A DNA stretch of 64,000 nucleotides from Trinickia symbiotica (GCF_002934455.1 NZ_PTIR01000004.1:1-64000), one strand, 5' to 3'. Counted from the first letter of the stretch, positions 46,267 to 54,527 are shown. A program made the numbers and translations. The notes: generated by a model from the sequence alone, not told the origin.

Positions 46267-47037
46267 GTGAGCTACAAGCGCGGCCTGGCCGTCGTGTTCG
46301 CGTGCGCGATCGCCTCGGCGGTCGCATTCGCCGCCACCTACCACCGGTTTTTCGCCCCGCCGCCGGCCGCCGCCCATGCGGCCGCGGGCGCCAGCGCGCC
46401 CGCCGTCGCGTCGGCGTCGACGCCCGGCGCCCCCCTCGCGCTCGACTTTCCGCCGCTCGTCACGGACCACAATCCGCTTTCATGGGCCCGTCTGACGCCC
46501 GCGCAACACGCGGCGCTCGCGCCTTTCGCTGCGGTATGGGACAAGTTCAGCGACGAACGCAAGCGAAAATGGATCAAGATCGCGTCCGGTTTCGCGAAGA
46601 TGTCGCCCGAACGGCAAAAAAGGCTGCATGAACAGATGGCGGAGTGGGTGCGCATGACGCCCGAGCAGCGGCGCGTCGCGCGCGAAAACTACCAGCTCTC
46701 GAAAGCGCTGCCGCCGCAAGCGCGCCAAAAGGCATGGACGGCCTATCAGCAACTCTCACCCGAGCAAAAGGCCCGCTTGGCGGCAAGCGAGCGCAAGCGG
46801 CGGCCGACCGTCGTCAGCGCGCCCCCGTCGGGCGCGAAAAGCGAGATCCGCGGGCTCAATCGACTCGTCGAGCAGCGGCCAGGCGCGGGCAGTAGCGTCG
46901 CATCCGCGACGAGCGCGTCGGCGCCCGTCGCCGTACCGCCGCCGTCGGTCCCGACGGCCCCGGCCAGCCCGGCACCGGCCAACAGTGCGCCGCTCTCGCC
47001 GTCCGAGGACCAATCGGGCATTTTCAAAGGCGCCTGA
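46267..47037 (+). CDS. DUF3106 family exported protein (GTG start)
   Basis: A 256-residue protein with an N-terminal signal anchor or signal peptide (about 5-24), then an alanine-rich spacer. The DUF3106 helical block (about 70-180) repeats the pattern W..L.P.QR..L, as in ERKRKWIKIASGFAKMSPER and PEQRRVARENYQ. The end is a long proline/alanine/serine tail. The GTG at 46267 has GGAGGAG 7-13 bases upstream. Similar WxxLxPxQR helices occur in periplasmic stress sensors, so a role in the sigma pathway is possible but not shown. Confidence 0.85.
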   Translation: MSYKRGLAVVFACAIASAVAFAATYHRFFAPPPAAAHAAAGASAPAVASASTPGAPLALDFPPLVTDHNPLSWARLTPAQHAALAPFAAVWDKFSDERKRKWIKIASGFAKMSPERQKRLHEQMAEWVRMTPEQRRVARENYQLSKALPPQARQKAWTAYQQLSPEQKARLAASERKRRPTVVSAPPSGAKSEIRGLNRLVEQRPGAGSSVASATSASAPVAVPPPSVPTAPASPAPANSAPLSPSEDQSGIFKGA

Positions 47038-47048
47038 GGGCTCGCGCG

Positions 47049-47627
47049 ATGTCGGCATTGGACGAATCGGACACGAGCGCGCTCGGCAACGCCGGCGCGG
47101 CAAAGAGTGCGCCGCCGTTGCCGCCCCCGAGTGTGCGCCGGCGTCTCGCCGCGCTCGTCTACGAGGCGGTGATTCTCTTCGGCATCGTCTTTTTCGCCGG
47201 CTATCTGTTCGGCACGCTCACCCAGCAGCGCAACGGGCTCGTCCATCGCGACCTGCTCGCGGCGTGGATCGCGCTCGTCGTCGGTGCCTACTTCGTCTGG
47301 TGCTGGACGCACGGCGGCCAGACGCTGCCGATGAAAACCTGGCGCCTGCGCCTCGTCGGCCGCCACGGCTCCCCGGTGCGGCCCGCCCGCGCCGTCGTTC
47401 GCTATCTGCTGGCCTGGCTCTGGTTTCTGCCGCCCCTCGCGCTGCATCCGCTCATCGACCTTTCGCTGCCTTACACGCTCGGCGCCGCCGCCGTCTGGTT
47501 CGTGCTCTGGGCCGCCTCCGCGCGGCTCGACGGCGCACGACAGTTCCCCCACGATCGCCTCGCCGGCACACGCATCGTGATTGCCGAAGCGCGTCGGCAG
47601 GCCACGGCCGGCACGTCGCCCTCCTGA
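47049..47627 (+). CDS. RDD family membrane protein
   Basis: A 192-residue protein with the RDD signature near the start of its first helix (RRRLAALVYEAVILFGIVFF; in this copy the canonical RDD triad is changed), a second helix (about 73-95) and a third region (118-165). It also has the conserved GGQTLPMKTWRLRLV block typical of the family. Function is unknown; some RDD proteins are linked to ion exchange. It begins 11 bases after DUF3106 and closes the sigma operon. Confidence 0.85.
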   Translation: MSALDESDTSALGNAGAAKSAPPLPPPSVRRRLAALVYEAVILFGIVFFAGYLFGTLTQQRNGLVHRDLLAAWIALVVGAYFVWCWTHGGQTLPMKTWRLRLVGRHGSPVRPARAVVRYLLAWLWFLPPLALHPLIDLSLPYTLGAAAVWFVLWAASARLDGARQFPHDRLAGTRIVIAEARRQATAGTSPS

Positions 47628-47695
47628 CGCGCGCGCCGCGACCCTCTCGCGGGCCGCCCGTCGAATCCCCGCTGCGTAATAAGAACTTCTCGTGA

Positions 47696-47713
47696 CTGTC
47701 ATGTGGCAGTCAC
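47696..47713 (+). promoter_or_regulatory. Pho-box-like direct repeat upstream of metallophosphoesterase
   Basis: CTGTCAT-GTGG-CAGTCAC fits the PhoB box plan of two 7-base units separated by 4 bases. The first unit is perfect and the second has one mismatch to CTGTCAY. The 4-base spacer is not A/T-rich as in E. coli. The same bases also contain a dyad (GTGACTG at 47692-47698 with CAGTCAC), so another regulator cannot be excluded. It is the only such site I noticed by eye in the window. Confidence 0.45.
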
Positions 47714-47759
47714 AGGCGCGTGGCGCAATGCACACATGTACAACTCGACGCGAGAAGCC

Positions 47760-48701
47760 ATGGACCGTGCGACGTCCGCGACTTCCCTCCTACGGCAGAT
47801 CGGCGCTTCGGTCGACGCCGTTCCGTTCCACCCCGCCACGCCCGGCGGCGCGTCGACGATCGAGGATGCAGGGGGTCGGCAGTCGGCTTCGAGCAGCAGC
47901 CACCACGACGACAGCGTGCCCGATCCCCACCGTTACCGCACGATCTGGCTCTCCGACATCCACCTCGGTTCGAGCGGCTGCCAGGCCAATTACCTGCTGG
48001 ATTTCCTGCGCCACAACGAGTCCGAGTATCTCTATCTCGTCGGCGATATCATCGACGGCTGGCAGCTCAAGAAGGGCTGGTACTGGCCGCAGGCGCACAA
48101 CGACGTCGTGCAGAAAATCCTGCGCAAGGCGCGCAAAGGCACGCAGGTCGTCTACATTCCCGGCAATCACGACGAAGCGGCACGGCAGTTCTGCGATCTC
48201 GCGTTCGGCGACATTCACGTGCGCGGCGAAGCATTTCATACGACGTTGGCGGGCAAGCGCCTCTGGATCGTTCACGGCGATCTCTTCGACGGCGTGATTC
48301 AGCACGCCAAGTGGCTCGCCTATCTCGGCGACACCGCCTACACGGCGATCCTCGTGCTCAACCGCTGGTTCAACCGTATTCGCAGCCGCTTCGGGTTTCA
48401 GTACTGGTCGCTCTCGCAATATCTGAAACACCAGGTCAAGAACGCGGTGAACTTCATCTCGTCGTTCGAGCAGGTCATGATCGACGAGGCGCGCCGCCGC
48501 GGCTGCGACGGCGTCGTCTGCGGCCACATCCACAAGGCCGAGATCCGCGAGGTCGACGGCCTCACCTATTGCAACGACGGCGATTGGGTCGAAAGTCTAT
48601 CCGCGCTCGTCGAAACGCTCGAGGGCGAGCTGCAGGTGGTCTATTGGACCGTGATGCGCTCGCCGGAAGTCAATTCGCGCAAGGCCAAGGCAACCGCCTA
48701 A
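47760..48701 (+). CDS. calcineurin-like metallophosphoesterase (LpxH/PlcP-like)
   Basis: A 313-residue protein with a complete two-metal site: D66 and H68 (WLSDIHLGS), D96 (LVGDIIDGW), N136/H137 (IPGNHDEAAR), H172 (IVHGDLFDG) and H256/H258 (CGHIHKAEI). The C-terminal YCNDGDWVESLSALVE block and the linkage to a GT4 glycosyltransferase fit PlcP, the phospholipase C of phosphate-starved bacteria. The family is usually annotated as UDP-2,3-diacylglucosamine diphosphatase. Starts at 47703 (GTG) and 47736 are in frame, but they lie in or next to the promoter-like repeat; GAGAAG supports 47760. The first 55 residues are low-complexity. Confidence 0.88.
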   Translation: MDRATSATSLLRQIGASVDAVPFHPATPGGASTIEDAGGRQSASSSSHHDDSVPDPHRYRTIWLSDIHLGSSGCQANYLLDFLRHNESEYLYLVGDIIDGWQLKKGWYWPQAHNDVVQKILRKARKGTQVVYIPGNHDEAARQFCDLAFGDIHVRGEAFHTTLAGKRLWIVHGDLFDGVIQHAKWLAYLGDTAYTAILVLNRWFNRIRSRFGFQYWSLSQYLKHQVKNAVNFISSFEQVMIDEARRRGCDGVVCGHIHKAEIREVDGLTYCNDGDWVESLSALVETLEGELQVVYWTVMRSPEVNSRKAKATA

Positions 48702-48776
48702 AATGACAGGGCGCTCACGGTCGCGACGTCCGCCGCCCCGCTCCTCACGCTCCCCCTTCACCGCATAGGGCTTCGC

Positions 48777-49814
48777 ATGAAGATCATGATCGTCACCGAC
48801 GCGTGGGAACCTCAAGTCAACGGCGTCGTCCGCACGCTCAAGAACACCACGCGCGAACTCACGGCGCTCGGGCATCGCGTCGAGCTGCTCGCCCCGCTCG
48901 AGTTTCGCACGGTGCCGTGTCCGACCTACCCCGAGATCCGCCTGTCACTCTTTCCGCGCATGCGGCTGAACCGGCGGATCGACGAGTTCGGCCCCGACGC
49001 GCTCCATATTGCGACGGAGGGCCCGCTCGGGCTCGCCGCGCGCCGCTACGCGATCCGGCACGGGTTGCCGTTCACGACGGCCTATCACACGCGGTTTCCC
49101 GAGTACATCGAGGCCCGCTTCGCGCTGCCGGCCGCGGTCTCCTATCGGTTCCTGCGCTGGTTCCACCGGCCGTCGCTCGCCGTCATGGCGCCGACGCCCG
49201 TCGTGAAAGCCGATCTCGAGGAGTACGGCTTCACGAATGTCGTGCTCTGGTCGCGCGGAGTCGACCTCGATATCTTCCATCCGATGGAATCAAAGGTGCT
49301 CAACACGGCGCGGCCGATCTTCCTTTATGTCGGCCGTGTCGCGATCGAGAAGAACGTCGAGGCTTTCCTCAAGCTCGATCTGCCCGGTTCCAAATGGGTG
49401 GCCGGCGAAGGCCCGGCGCTCGCGGAGCTCAAGTCCCGCTACCCCGAGGCCAACTACCTCGGCGTGCTGACGCAGGCCGAGCTCGCGAAAGTCTACGCGG
49501 CCGCCGACGTGTTCGTCTTTCCGAGCCGCACCGACACCTTCGGGCTCGTGCTGCTCGAGGCGCTCGCCTGCGGCACGCCCGTCGCGGCCTACCCCGTGAC
49601 GGGCCCGATCGACGTGCTCGGCGACGGTGGAGCCGGCGCGATGAACGAGGACTTGCGCGAAGCTTGCCTCGACGCGCTGAAGATCGAGCGCGCACACGCG
49701 CGTGCCTGGGCCGAGCGGTTCTCCTGGCGCGCCGCGTCCGAGCAGTTCGCCGCGCATTTGAAACCCCTTTCGCGCGCCCCGTGGCGCGAAGAGAACGAGA
49801 ACGCCGCGGCATGA
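48777..49814 (+). CDS. GT4 glycosyltransferase (Agt / MgtA-like)
   Basis: A 345-residue retaining glycosyltransferase of the GT-B fold. The N-terminal acceptor domain starts MKIMIVTDAWEPQVNGVVRT, with PTYPEIRLSLFP and HIATEGPLGLAARRYAIRHG. The nucleotide-sugar domain has FLYVGRVAIEKNVEAFL and FPSRTDTFGLVLLEALACGT (catalytic E-x7-E region). Related enzymes glycosylate diacylglycerol or phosphatidylinositol-type lipids. It follows the phosphoesterase by 75 bases and overlaps dgkA by 4 bases, which points to a lipid acceptor. Confidence 0.88.
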   Translation: MKIMIVTDAWEPQVNGVVRTLKNTTRELTALGHRVELLAPLEFRTVPCPTYPEIRLSLFPRMRLNRRIDEFGPDALHIATEGPLGLAARRYAIRHGLPFTTAYHTRFPEYIEARFALPAAVSYRFLRWFHRPSLAVMAPTPVVKADLEEYGFTNVVLWSRGVDLDIFHPMESKVLNTARPIFLYVGRVAIEKNVEAFLKLDLPGSKWVAGEGPALAELKSRYPEANYLGVLTQAELAKVYAAADVFVFPSRTDTFGLVLLEALACGTPVAAYPVTGPIDVLGDGGAGAMNEDLREACLDALKIERAHARAWAERFSWRAASEQFAAHLKPLSRAPWREENENAAA

Positions 49815-50392
49815 GGCGCGATGAATCGCTCGCCCGCGACGAACGGGTCGAGTCGCCCCCGCCCGCTGAACCGCCCGCGGCTCGCGAGCGCCACGTCGAG
49901 CTCGCGCCCGACGAGTCGCACGCGCGCGATGACCACGTGGAGCGGCCGGAGCCGCTCTCCCCCGACGATCCGCTCGCCCCGCCGCCCTTCAACCCCTACA
50001 AGGGCAATCGCGGGTTCACGCGCGCCTGGCATGCGCTCAAAAACTCGGTCAATGGCTTCCGAGTGGCCATCCGCGAGGAGAGCGCGTTTCGCCAGGAACT
50101 CACGCTCGCCGCGATACTCGTGCCGGGCGGCGCGCTCGTTCCGGTCGACGCCGTCTCGCACGTGCTCCTGATCGGCTCCGTGCTGCTCGTGCTGATCGTC
50201 GAGCTGCTCAATTCGAGCGTCGAAGCGGCCATCGACCGCATTTCGCTCGAGCGCCACGAGCTTTCCCGGCGCGCGAAGGATCTCGGCAGCGCGGCCGTGA
50301 CGGTCGCGCTCGGCGCATGCCTGCTCACGTGGGTGCTCATCGCCGGCCCGCTCCTCGTTGCATGGATCGGGCGGCTTGTCGCTTCTCCATGA
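49811..50392 (+). CDS. dgkA: diacylglycerol kinase with charged N-terminal extension
   Basis: A 193-residue protein. Residues 65-193 are a DgkA: three membrane helices, E90 (REESAFRQEL), and E131, N134 and E138 (ELLNSSVEAAIDRIS), which match the catalytic residues of the E. coli trimer. It phosphorylates diacylglycerol to phosphatidic acid. The extra first 64 residues are acidic and proline-rich and carry an internal repeat (DESLARDERVE at 4-14, DESHARDDHVE at 34-44). ATG 49811 overlaps the glycosyltransferase stop (ATGA). Confidence 0.9.
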   Translation: MRRDESLARDERVESPPPAEPPAARERHVELAPDESHARDDHVERPEPLSPDDPLAPPPFNPYKGNRGFTRAWHALKNSVNGFRVAIREESAFRQELTLAAILVPGGALVPVDAVSHVLLIGSVLLVLIVELLNSSVEAAIDRISLERHELSRRAKDLGSAAVTVALGACLLTWVLIAGPLLVAWIGRLVASP

Positions 50393-50400
50393 AAACCCTA

Positions 50401-50434
50401 GGCCGGTCGAAGAAGAGAACGACCGGTTTATAAT
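50401..50434 (+). promoter_or_regulatory. promoter with overlapping palindrome, upstream of TetR gene
   Basis: A perfect -10 (TATAAT, 50429-50434) overlaps the outer edge of an inverted repeat, CCGGTCG (50403-50409) and CGACCGG (50420-50426), separated by 10 bases. TetR repressors usually bind such dyads over their own promoter, so this is a candidate autoregulatory operator. The -35 is poor. The repeat could also serve as the dgkA transcript end. Confidence 0.45.
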
Positions 50435-50551
50435 CGGCCCACAACTCCGAGACAGACCAACCACGCCGGGCTGACACGACGCAGCGTCGCGAAAGTGCCG
50501 CGCGTTCCGTCGTATTTGGCCCAGCGCGAACACATTTCAGGGCCGGACGAC

Positions 50552-51280
50552 ATGGAAGCAAAAACTCCCCGCCGCACCCGTGAACGGATCCTCGAACTGT
50601 CGTTGAAGCTCTTCAACGAGATCGGCGAGCCGAACGTCACGACCACGACCATCGCCGAGGAAATGGAGATCAGCCCCGGCAATCTTTATTACCATTTCCG
50701 TAATAAAGACGACATCATCAACAGCATATTTGCTCAGTTCGAGCAGGCGATCGAAAAGCGGCTCCGGTTCCCGGAAGATCATCGTCCGACCATCGACGAA
50801 ACCTGGTCATATCTGCAGTACATGGCCGATTTCATGTGGCAGTACCGCTTTCTCTATCGCGACCTCAACGATCTGCTCGCGCGCAACCGCACCCTCGAGA
50901 CGCATTTCAAGCAGATCATCAGTCACAAGGTGCGCTTTGCGCGCGAAATGTGCGAATTGCTCGTCGCCGACGACGAAATGGTCGCGACGCCCGACGAAAT
51001 CCAGGTCATCTCGACGAACATGGGCGTCATCGCCACCTACTGGCTCTCGTATCAGTTCGTCATGCATCCGCGCAAGTACAACGAGCAGGAGGCGATCCGC
51101 GCTGAGTTGCATCAGGTGAGCGTCCACGTCATCTCGGTCATGGCGCCCTATCTGCGCGGCCGCTCGCGGCAGCTCTTCGATGATCTCGTCTCCGGCCGGC
51201 GCCCCTTGCGGGAATTCCACGACTATCTGCCGCCACGCGATTCCGCCGTGAAGACGGTCGTCAAGGACGCGCAGCCATGA
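50552..51280 (+). CDS. TetR/AcrR family transcriptional regulator (PhaD-like)
   Basis: A 242-residue regulator. The N-terminal TetR helix-turn-helix (about 7-60) reads RERILELSLKLFNEIGEPNV then TTTTIAEEMEISPGNLYYHF. The ligand domain (65-242) resembles that of PhaD of pseudomonads (block WSYLQYMADFMWQYRFLYRD), which responds to fatty-acid-derived CoA esters; the ligand here is only inferred. ATG 50552 (MEAKTPRRTRER) is preferred over a GTG 19 codons upstream. It overlaps the LOG gene by 4 bases. Confidence 0.9.
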   Translation: MEAKTPRRTRERILELSLKLFNEIGEPNVTTTTIAEEMEISPGNLYYHFRNKDDIINSIFAQFEQAIEKRLRFPEDHRPTIDETWSYLQYMADFMWQYRFLYRDLNDLLARNRTLETHFKQIISHKVRFAREMCELLVADDEMVATPDEIQVISTNMGVIATYWLSYQFVMHPRKYNEQEAIRAELHQVSVHVISVMAPYLRGRSRQLFDDLVSGRRPLREFHDYLPPRDSAVKTVVKDAQP

Positions 51281-51861
51281 AGTCGATCTGCGTCTACTGT
51301 GGTTCTTCGCTCGGCGCCAAACCCGCCTATGCGGAAGCGGCGCGCGGCTTCGGCCGTGCACTCGTCGAGGCGGGCTGCACGCTCGTCTACGGCGGCGGCC
51401 GCGTCGGCTTGATGGGCGTCGTCGCCGACGAGGTGCTCGCGGCGGGGGGCCGTGCGATCGGCGTCATTCCGAAGCTCCTCGTCGACAAGGAGGTGGGGCA
51501 TCGCGGGCTCACCGAATTGCACGTCGTGCCGGATATGCACCAGCGCAAGAAAATGATGGCCGACCTCGCCGACGCGTTCGTTGCCCTGCCGGGCGGCGCC
51601 GGCACGTTGGAAGAGCTGTTCGAGGTCTACACGTGGGCCCAGCTCGGGTATCACTCGAAACCGATCGGCCTGTTCGATGTCGACGGCTACTACGCGCCGC
51701 TCGTCGGCCTGCTGCGGCATACGGTCCGCGAAGGCTTCATGCAGCAGCGCTACGTGGACATCCTGCAAATCGATTCGCAACCCGCGGCACTCGTCGACAA
51801 GCTGCGCCGCTATCGCCCGCCCGGTCCCGATAAATGGGCCACCGAGCGCGAGGCCGTTTGA
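51277..51861 (+). CDS. LOG-family phosphoribohydrolase (TIGR00730)
   Basis: A 194-residue protein with the Rossmann-like LOG fold. R90/K91 (DMHQRKKMMAD) and the signature PGGAGTLEELFE (105-116) form the active site. The family releases cytokinin-type bases from nucleoside 5'-monophosphates or hydrolyses AMP/IMP. In bacteria it is often a purine nucleoside 5'-monophosphate hydrolase. The ATG overlaps the TetR stop, so the regulator and enzyme are co-translated. Confidence 0.93.
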   Translation: MKSICVYCGSSLGAKPAYAEAARGFGRALVEAGCTLVYGGGRVGLMGVVADEVLAAGGRAIGVIPKLLVDKEVGHRGLTELHVVPDMHQRKKMMADLADAFVALPGGAGTLEELFEVYTWAQLGYHSKPIGLFDVDGYYAPLVGLLRHTVREGFMQQRYVDILQIDSQPAALVDKLRRYRPPGPDKWATEREAV

Positions 51862-51873
51862 GCGAGCCGCCCC

Positions 51874-52629
51874 ATGAAAACGGAGATGCGTGTCGTACTC
51901 ATCACCGGCGCGAGCCGCGGCATCGGACGCGCGACCGCGCGGTCGCTGGGCGCGCAGGGCTGGGCCGTCGGCATCAACTATGCGCGAGATCGGCAAGCGG
52001 CCGAGCAAACGGCACGCGAAGTCGAGCAGGCGGGCGGCAAGGCCCTCTTTGTGCAGGCCGACGTCGCCGACGAACCGGCCGTCAGCGCGATGTTCGATGC
52101 CGTCGCGCAGGCGTTCGGCCGGCTCGATGCGCTCGTCAACAACGCGGGCATTGTCGCGCCCTCGATGCCGCTCGCGGACATGGATCTCGCGCGTCTTAAG
52201 CGAGTGTTCGACGTCAACGTCTTGGGCGCCTATCTGTGCGCCCGCGAAGCAGCGCGGCGCATGGCGACGGACCGTGGCGGAGCGGGCGGCGCGATCGTCA
52301 ACGTTTCATCCGCGGCGTCGCGACTCGGGTCGCCGAACGAGTACGTCGACTATGCGGGCTCGAAGGGCGCCGTCGACACGATGACGATCGGACTTGCGAA
52401 GGAGCTCGGCGCGCGCGGCGTACGCGTCAATGCCGTGCGCCCCGGCCTCATCGATACCGAGATTCACGCGAGCGGCGGCAAGCCCGATCGCGCCGCGCAG
52501 CTCGGCGCGCAAACGCCGGCCGGACGGCCCGGCCGCGCCGACGAAGTGGCGGCGGCGATCGTCTGGCTGCTCTCCGATGCGGCATCGTATGTGAACGGCG
52601 CACTGCTCGACGTTGCGGGCGGGCGCTGA
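51874..52629 (+). CDS. SDR family oxidoreductase
   Basis: A 251-residue classical short-chain dehydrogenase. The cofactor motif is TGASRGIGRA (11-20), NNAG is at 89-92, the catalytic serine is S146 and the YxxxK motif is Y160-K164 (EYVDYAGSKGAVDTM). The C-terminal GALLDVAGGR is typical. The substrate is unknown; relatives include 3-oxoacyl-ACP and glucose dehydrogenase-like reductases. It begins 12 bases after the LOG gene and is convergent with DUF924. Confidence 0.9.
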   Translation: MKTEMRVVLITGASRGIGRATARSLGAQGWAVGINYARDRQAAEQTAREVEQAGGKALFVQADVADEPAVSAMFDAVAQAFGRLDALVNNAGIVAPSMPLADMDLARLKRVFDVNVLGAYLCAREAARRMATDRGGAGGAIVNVSSAASRLGSPNEYVDYAGSKGAVDTMTIGLAKELGARGVRVNAVRPGLIDTEIHASGGKPDRAAQLGAQTPAGRPGRADEVAAAIVWLLSDAASYVNGALLDVAGGR

Positions 52630-52668
52630 GTCCGCCCGGATTCGATGTGCGCTTGGGCACTGGATCCG

Positions 52669-53283
52669 CTAGCGGAACGAGGAGCCCGGCTCGGACAGGA
52701 AGTCACGCTCGGCATCGGTCGGGCGCCGGCCAAGCATGGCATTGCGGTGCGGAAAGCGCCCGAAGCGCTCGATGATCTCCGCGTGACGCCGCGCATAGCG
52801 GAGGTACCCGCTCAATCCCGTTTCACGCTCGAGCGCCTCGAAAAGGCGTACGGCAAGCTCCTGGCTCTCCCGGGACTCATCATGCTCGAACGGCATGTAG
52901 ACGAACGCACGATGCTGCGCCGAGGGAAGGCAGCGGTCGGCGCCGGAATCGACCATGCGGCGCGCCGCCGCGAGCGCCCGGGCGTCGCCGGCGAAAGCCT
53001 CGGCGCTGCCACGATGGATGTTCCGTGAGAACTGGTCGAGCACGACGATGAGCGCGAGCGTACCTGGCGGCGAGCGTTCCCAATCGTCGAAGTCCCCGCG
53101 CCGCGCGGCTTCCAGCGTCTTGCCGAAGCGCGCGCTCAGCGTCGCATCGAAGCCTTCGTCGCCGTCGAACCACCGATCCCACTCCTTGCCGAAGCGCGCC
53201 GAGCCCGGCTCGCCGAACCAGAAATCGAGCACGTCGCGCGCGGCCGGCGCGAGCGCGGCGTAGTCGTCAGCCCCCACGATCAC
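52669..53283 (-). CDS. DUF924 family protein (GTG start)
   Basis: A 204-residue soluble, mainly helical protein of the DUF924 family (TPR-like fold). Conserved blocks are VLDFWFGEPGSARFGKEWDR, IVVLDQFSRNIHRGSAEAF and HRAFVYMPFEHDESRESQEL. The start GTG at 53283 overlaps the stop of the AlaX gene (GTGA); a second GTG two codons on is also possible. The function is unknown. Confidence 0.85.
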   Translation of the reverse strand: MIVGADDYAALAPAARDVLDFWFGEPGSARFGKEWDRWFDGDEGFDATLSARFGKTLEAARRGDFDDWERSPPGTLALIVVLDQFSRNIHRGSAEAFAGDARALAAARRMVDSGADRCLPSAQHRAFVYMPFEHDESRESQELAVRLFEALERETGLSGYLRYARRHAEIIERFGRFPHRNAMLGRRPTDAERDFLSEPGSSFR

Positions 53284-54014
53284 GACGCGAGCTCCAGCAC
53301 GAGGCGCCGCGTGCGCGCGCTCTTCTTCTCGAGCTTGGCCACGCGCAACGCGCCAATCTCCGCCGTATTGCGCACATGCGTGCCGCCGCACGGCTGCAGA
53401 TCGACACCCTCGATGCGCAACAGCCGCACGCGCCCGAGCCCCATCGGCGGCTTCACGCTCATCGTGCGCACGAGCTCGGGTCTCGCCGCCATCTCGTCGT
53501 CGGTGATCCATTCGGTGCCGACGCGGTGTCCGCCGTCGACGAGCGACGCAAGCCGCGTCTCGACGAACTCGCGCTCGATCGGCTCGACGGTCGCGAAGTC
53601 GAGGCGCGCATAGTCGACCGTGATGCTGCAGCCATCGACGGGGTACGGCAGCACCGCGCACATGAGGTGGCTCGCCGTATGCAGGCGCATGTGCCGGTAG
53701 CGGCGAGCCCAATCGATCTCGGCCAGCACCGATTCGCCCGCAGCGAGCCTCTCCAGTACCGCGTCCTGACCCGGCGCGGGCACGTGCAGCGCGTCGTCGG
53801 GCGTCGCATCCTCGAACTTCGCCTTGCGCGTGTCCGCAATGTCGATGCGCGTGCCGTCGGAAAGGACGAGCGCGCCGGCGTCGCCCGCCTGGCCGCCGCC
53901 GAGCGGATAGAAAACGGTTCGGTCAAGCAGGATCCCCTCGTCGCCGATCGCGGCGATCGTCGCCTCGCATCGCGTCAGATAGGCGTCTTCTCGAAAAAGC
54001 GCTTGTGTCGTCAT
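53280..54014 (-). CDS. alanyl-tRNA editing protein, AlaX-like
   Basis: A 244-residue stand-alone editing domain that resembles the C-terminal part of AlaRS. The zinc ligands are H112 and H116 (LHTASHLM), C209 and H213 (PCGGTHV). The N-terminal beta-barrel has FYPLGGGQAGDAG. It hydrolyses mis-charged Ser-tRNA(Ala) (or Gly-tRNA(Ala)). DUF924 follows with a 4-base overlap, and a 99-base spacer separates it from the hemoglobin gene. Confidence 0.93.
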   Translation of the reverse strand: MTTQALFREDAYLTRCEATIAAIGDEGILLDRTVFYPLGGGQAGDAGALVLSDGTRIDIADTRKAKFEDATPDDALHVPAPGQDAVLERLAAGESVLAEIDWARRYRHMRLHTASHLMCAVLPYPVDGCSITVDYARLDFATVEPIEREFVETRLASLVDGGHRVGTEWITDDEMAARPELVRTMSVKPPMGLGRVRLLRIEGVDLQPCGGTHVRNTAEIGALRVAKLEKKSARTRRLVLELAS

Positions 54015-54113
54015 GGGCCGATTCCTTGTCGATCTCGTTGCCGATTATCGCGTTCGTCGCGACGCGTCGACAGCACGCTTCGAGAGCCGCCCCGTCGCGA
54101 CTGTACCGGGCGT

Positions 54114-54527
54114 TCAGCCGGGCCGGTTGCGCATCCAGTCCGCCGTATCGAAAAACGCGCGCAACAGACGCTCGCGCAGCCATTCCGGCAGGCCCGCGTC
54201 CTCCATCGCCCACGCCATACAGCGCAGCCACTGATCGCGCTCGGACGAGGCGATCGCGAACGGCAGGTGGCGCGCACGCAGCATCGGATGGCCGAAACGA
54301 TCGGTGTAGTGACTGGGGCCGCCGAGCCAGCCGCAAAGGAACCAGAACAATTTGTCGCGCGAGCCCTCGAGCGTCGGCGGATGAAGCGCCCGAATGCCGG
54401 CGAACTCCGGCTCGAGGTCCATCAGGTCATAAAAACGGTCGACGAGCTCGCGCACGCGCGCCTCGCCTCCAATGAGCTCGAATGCGCTCGGTTGCGATCG
54501 CGCATCGTCGTCGGTGGAATCGGTCAT
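54114..54527 (-). CDS. group II truncated hemoglobin
   Basis: A 137-residue globin of the short group II (trHbO) class. The proximal haem ligand is H87 (MLRARHLPFAI), with W100 at the G8 position and Y74 in PSHYTDRFGHPM. Such globins bind oxygen or NO, or act in redox protection. The ATG at 54527 is chosen; a TTG five codons upstream is in frame. The gene starts 18 bases after the FtsX-type permease. Confidence 0.9.
   Translation of the reverse strand: MTDSTDDDARSQPSAFELIGGEARVRELVDRFYDLMDLEPEFAGIRALHPPTLEGSRDKLFWFLCGWLGGPSHYTDRFGHPMLRARHLPFAIASSERDQWLRCMAWAMEDAGLPEWLRERLLRAFFDTADWMRNRPG

Noticed and set aside
47693-47760. Longer N-terminus of the metallophosphoesterase from GTG 47703 or ATG 47736
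   Set aside because: These starts fall inside or just after the Pho-box-like repeat and lack ribosome binding sites; ATG 47760 has GAGAAG upstream. The choice is still not certain.
48803-49810. Extended N-terminus that would fuse dgkA to sequence inside the glycosyltransferase gene
   Set aside because: It is an out-of-frame shadow of the glycosyltransferase; the ATG at 49811 in an ATGA overlap is the natural start.
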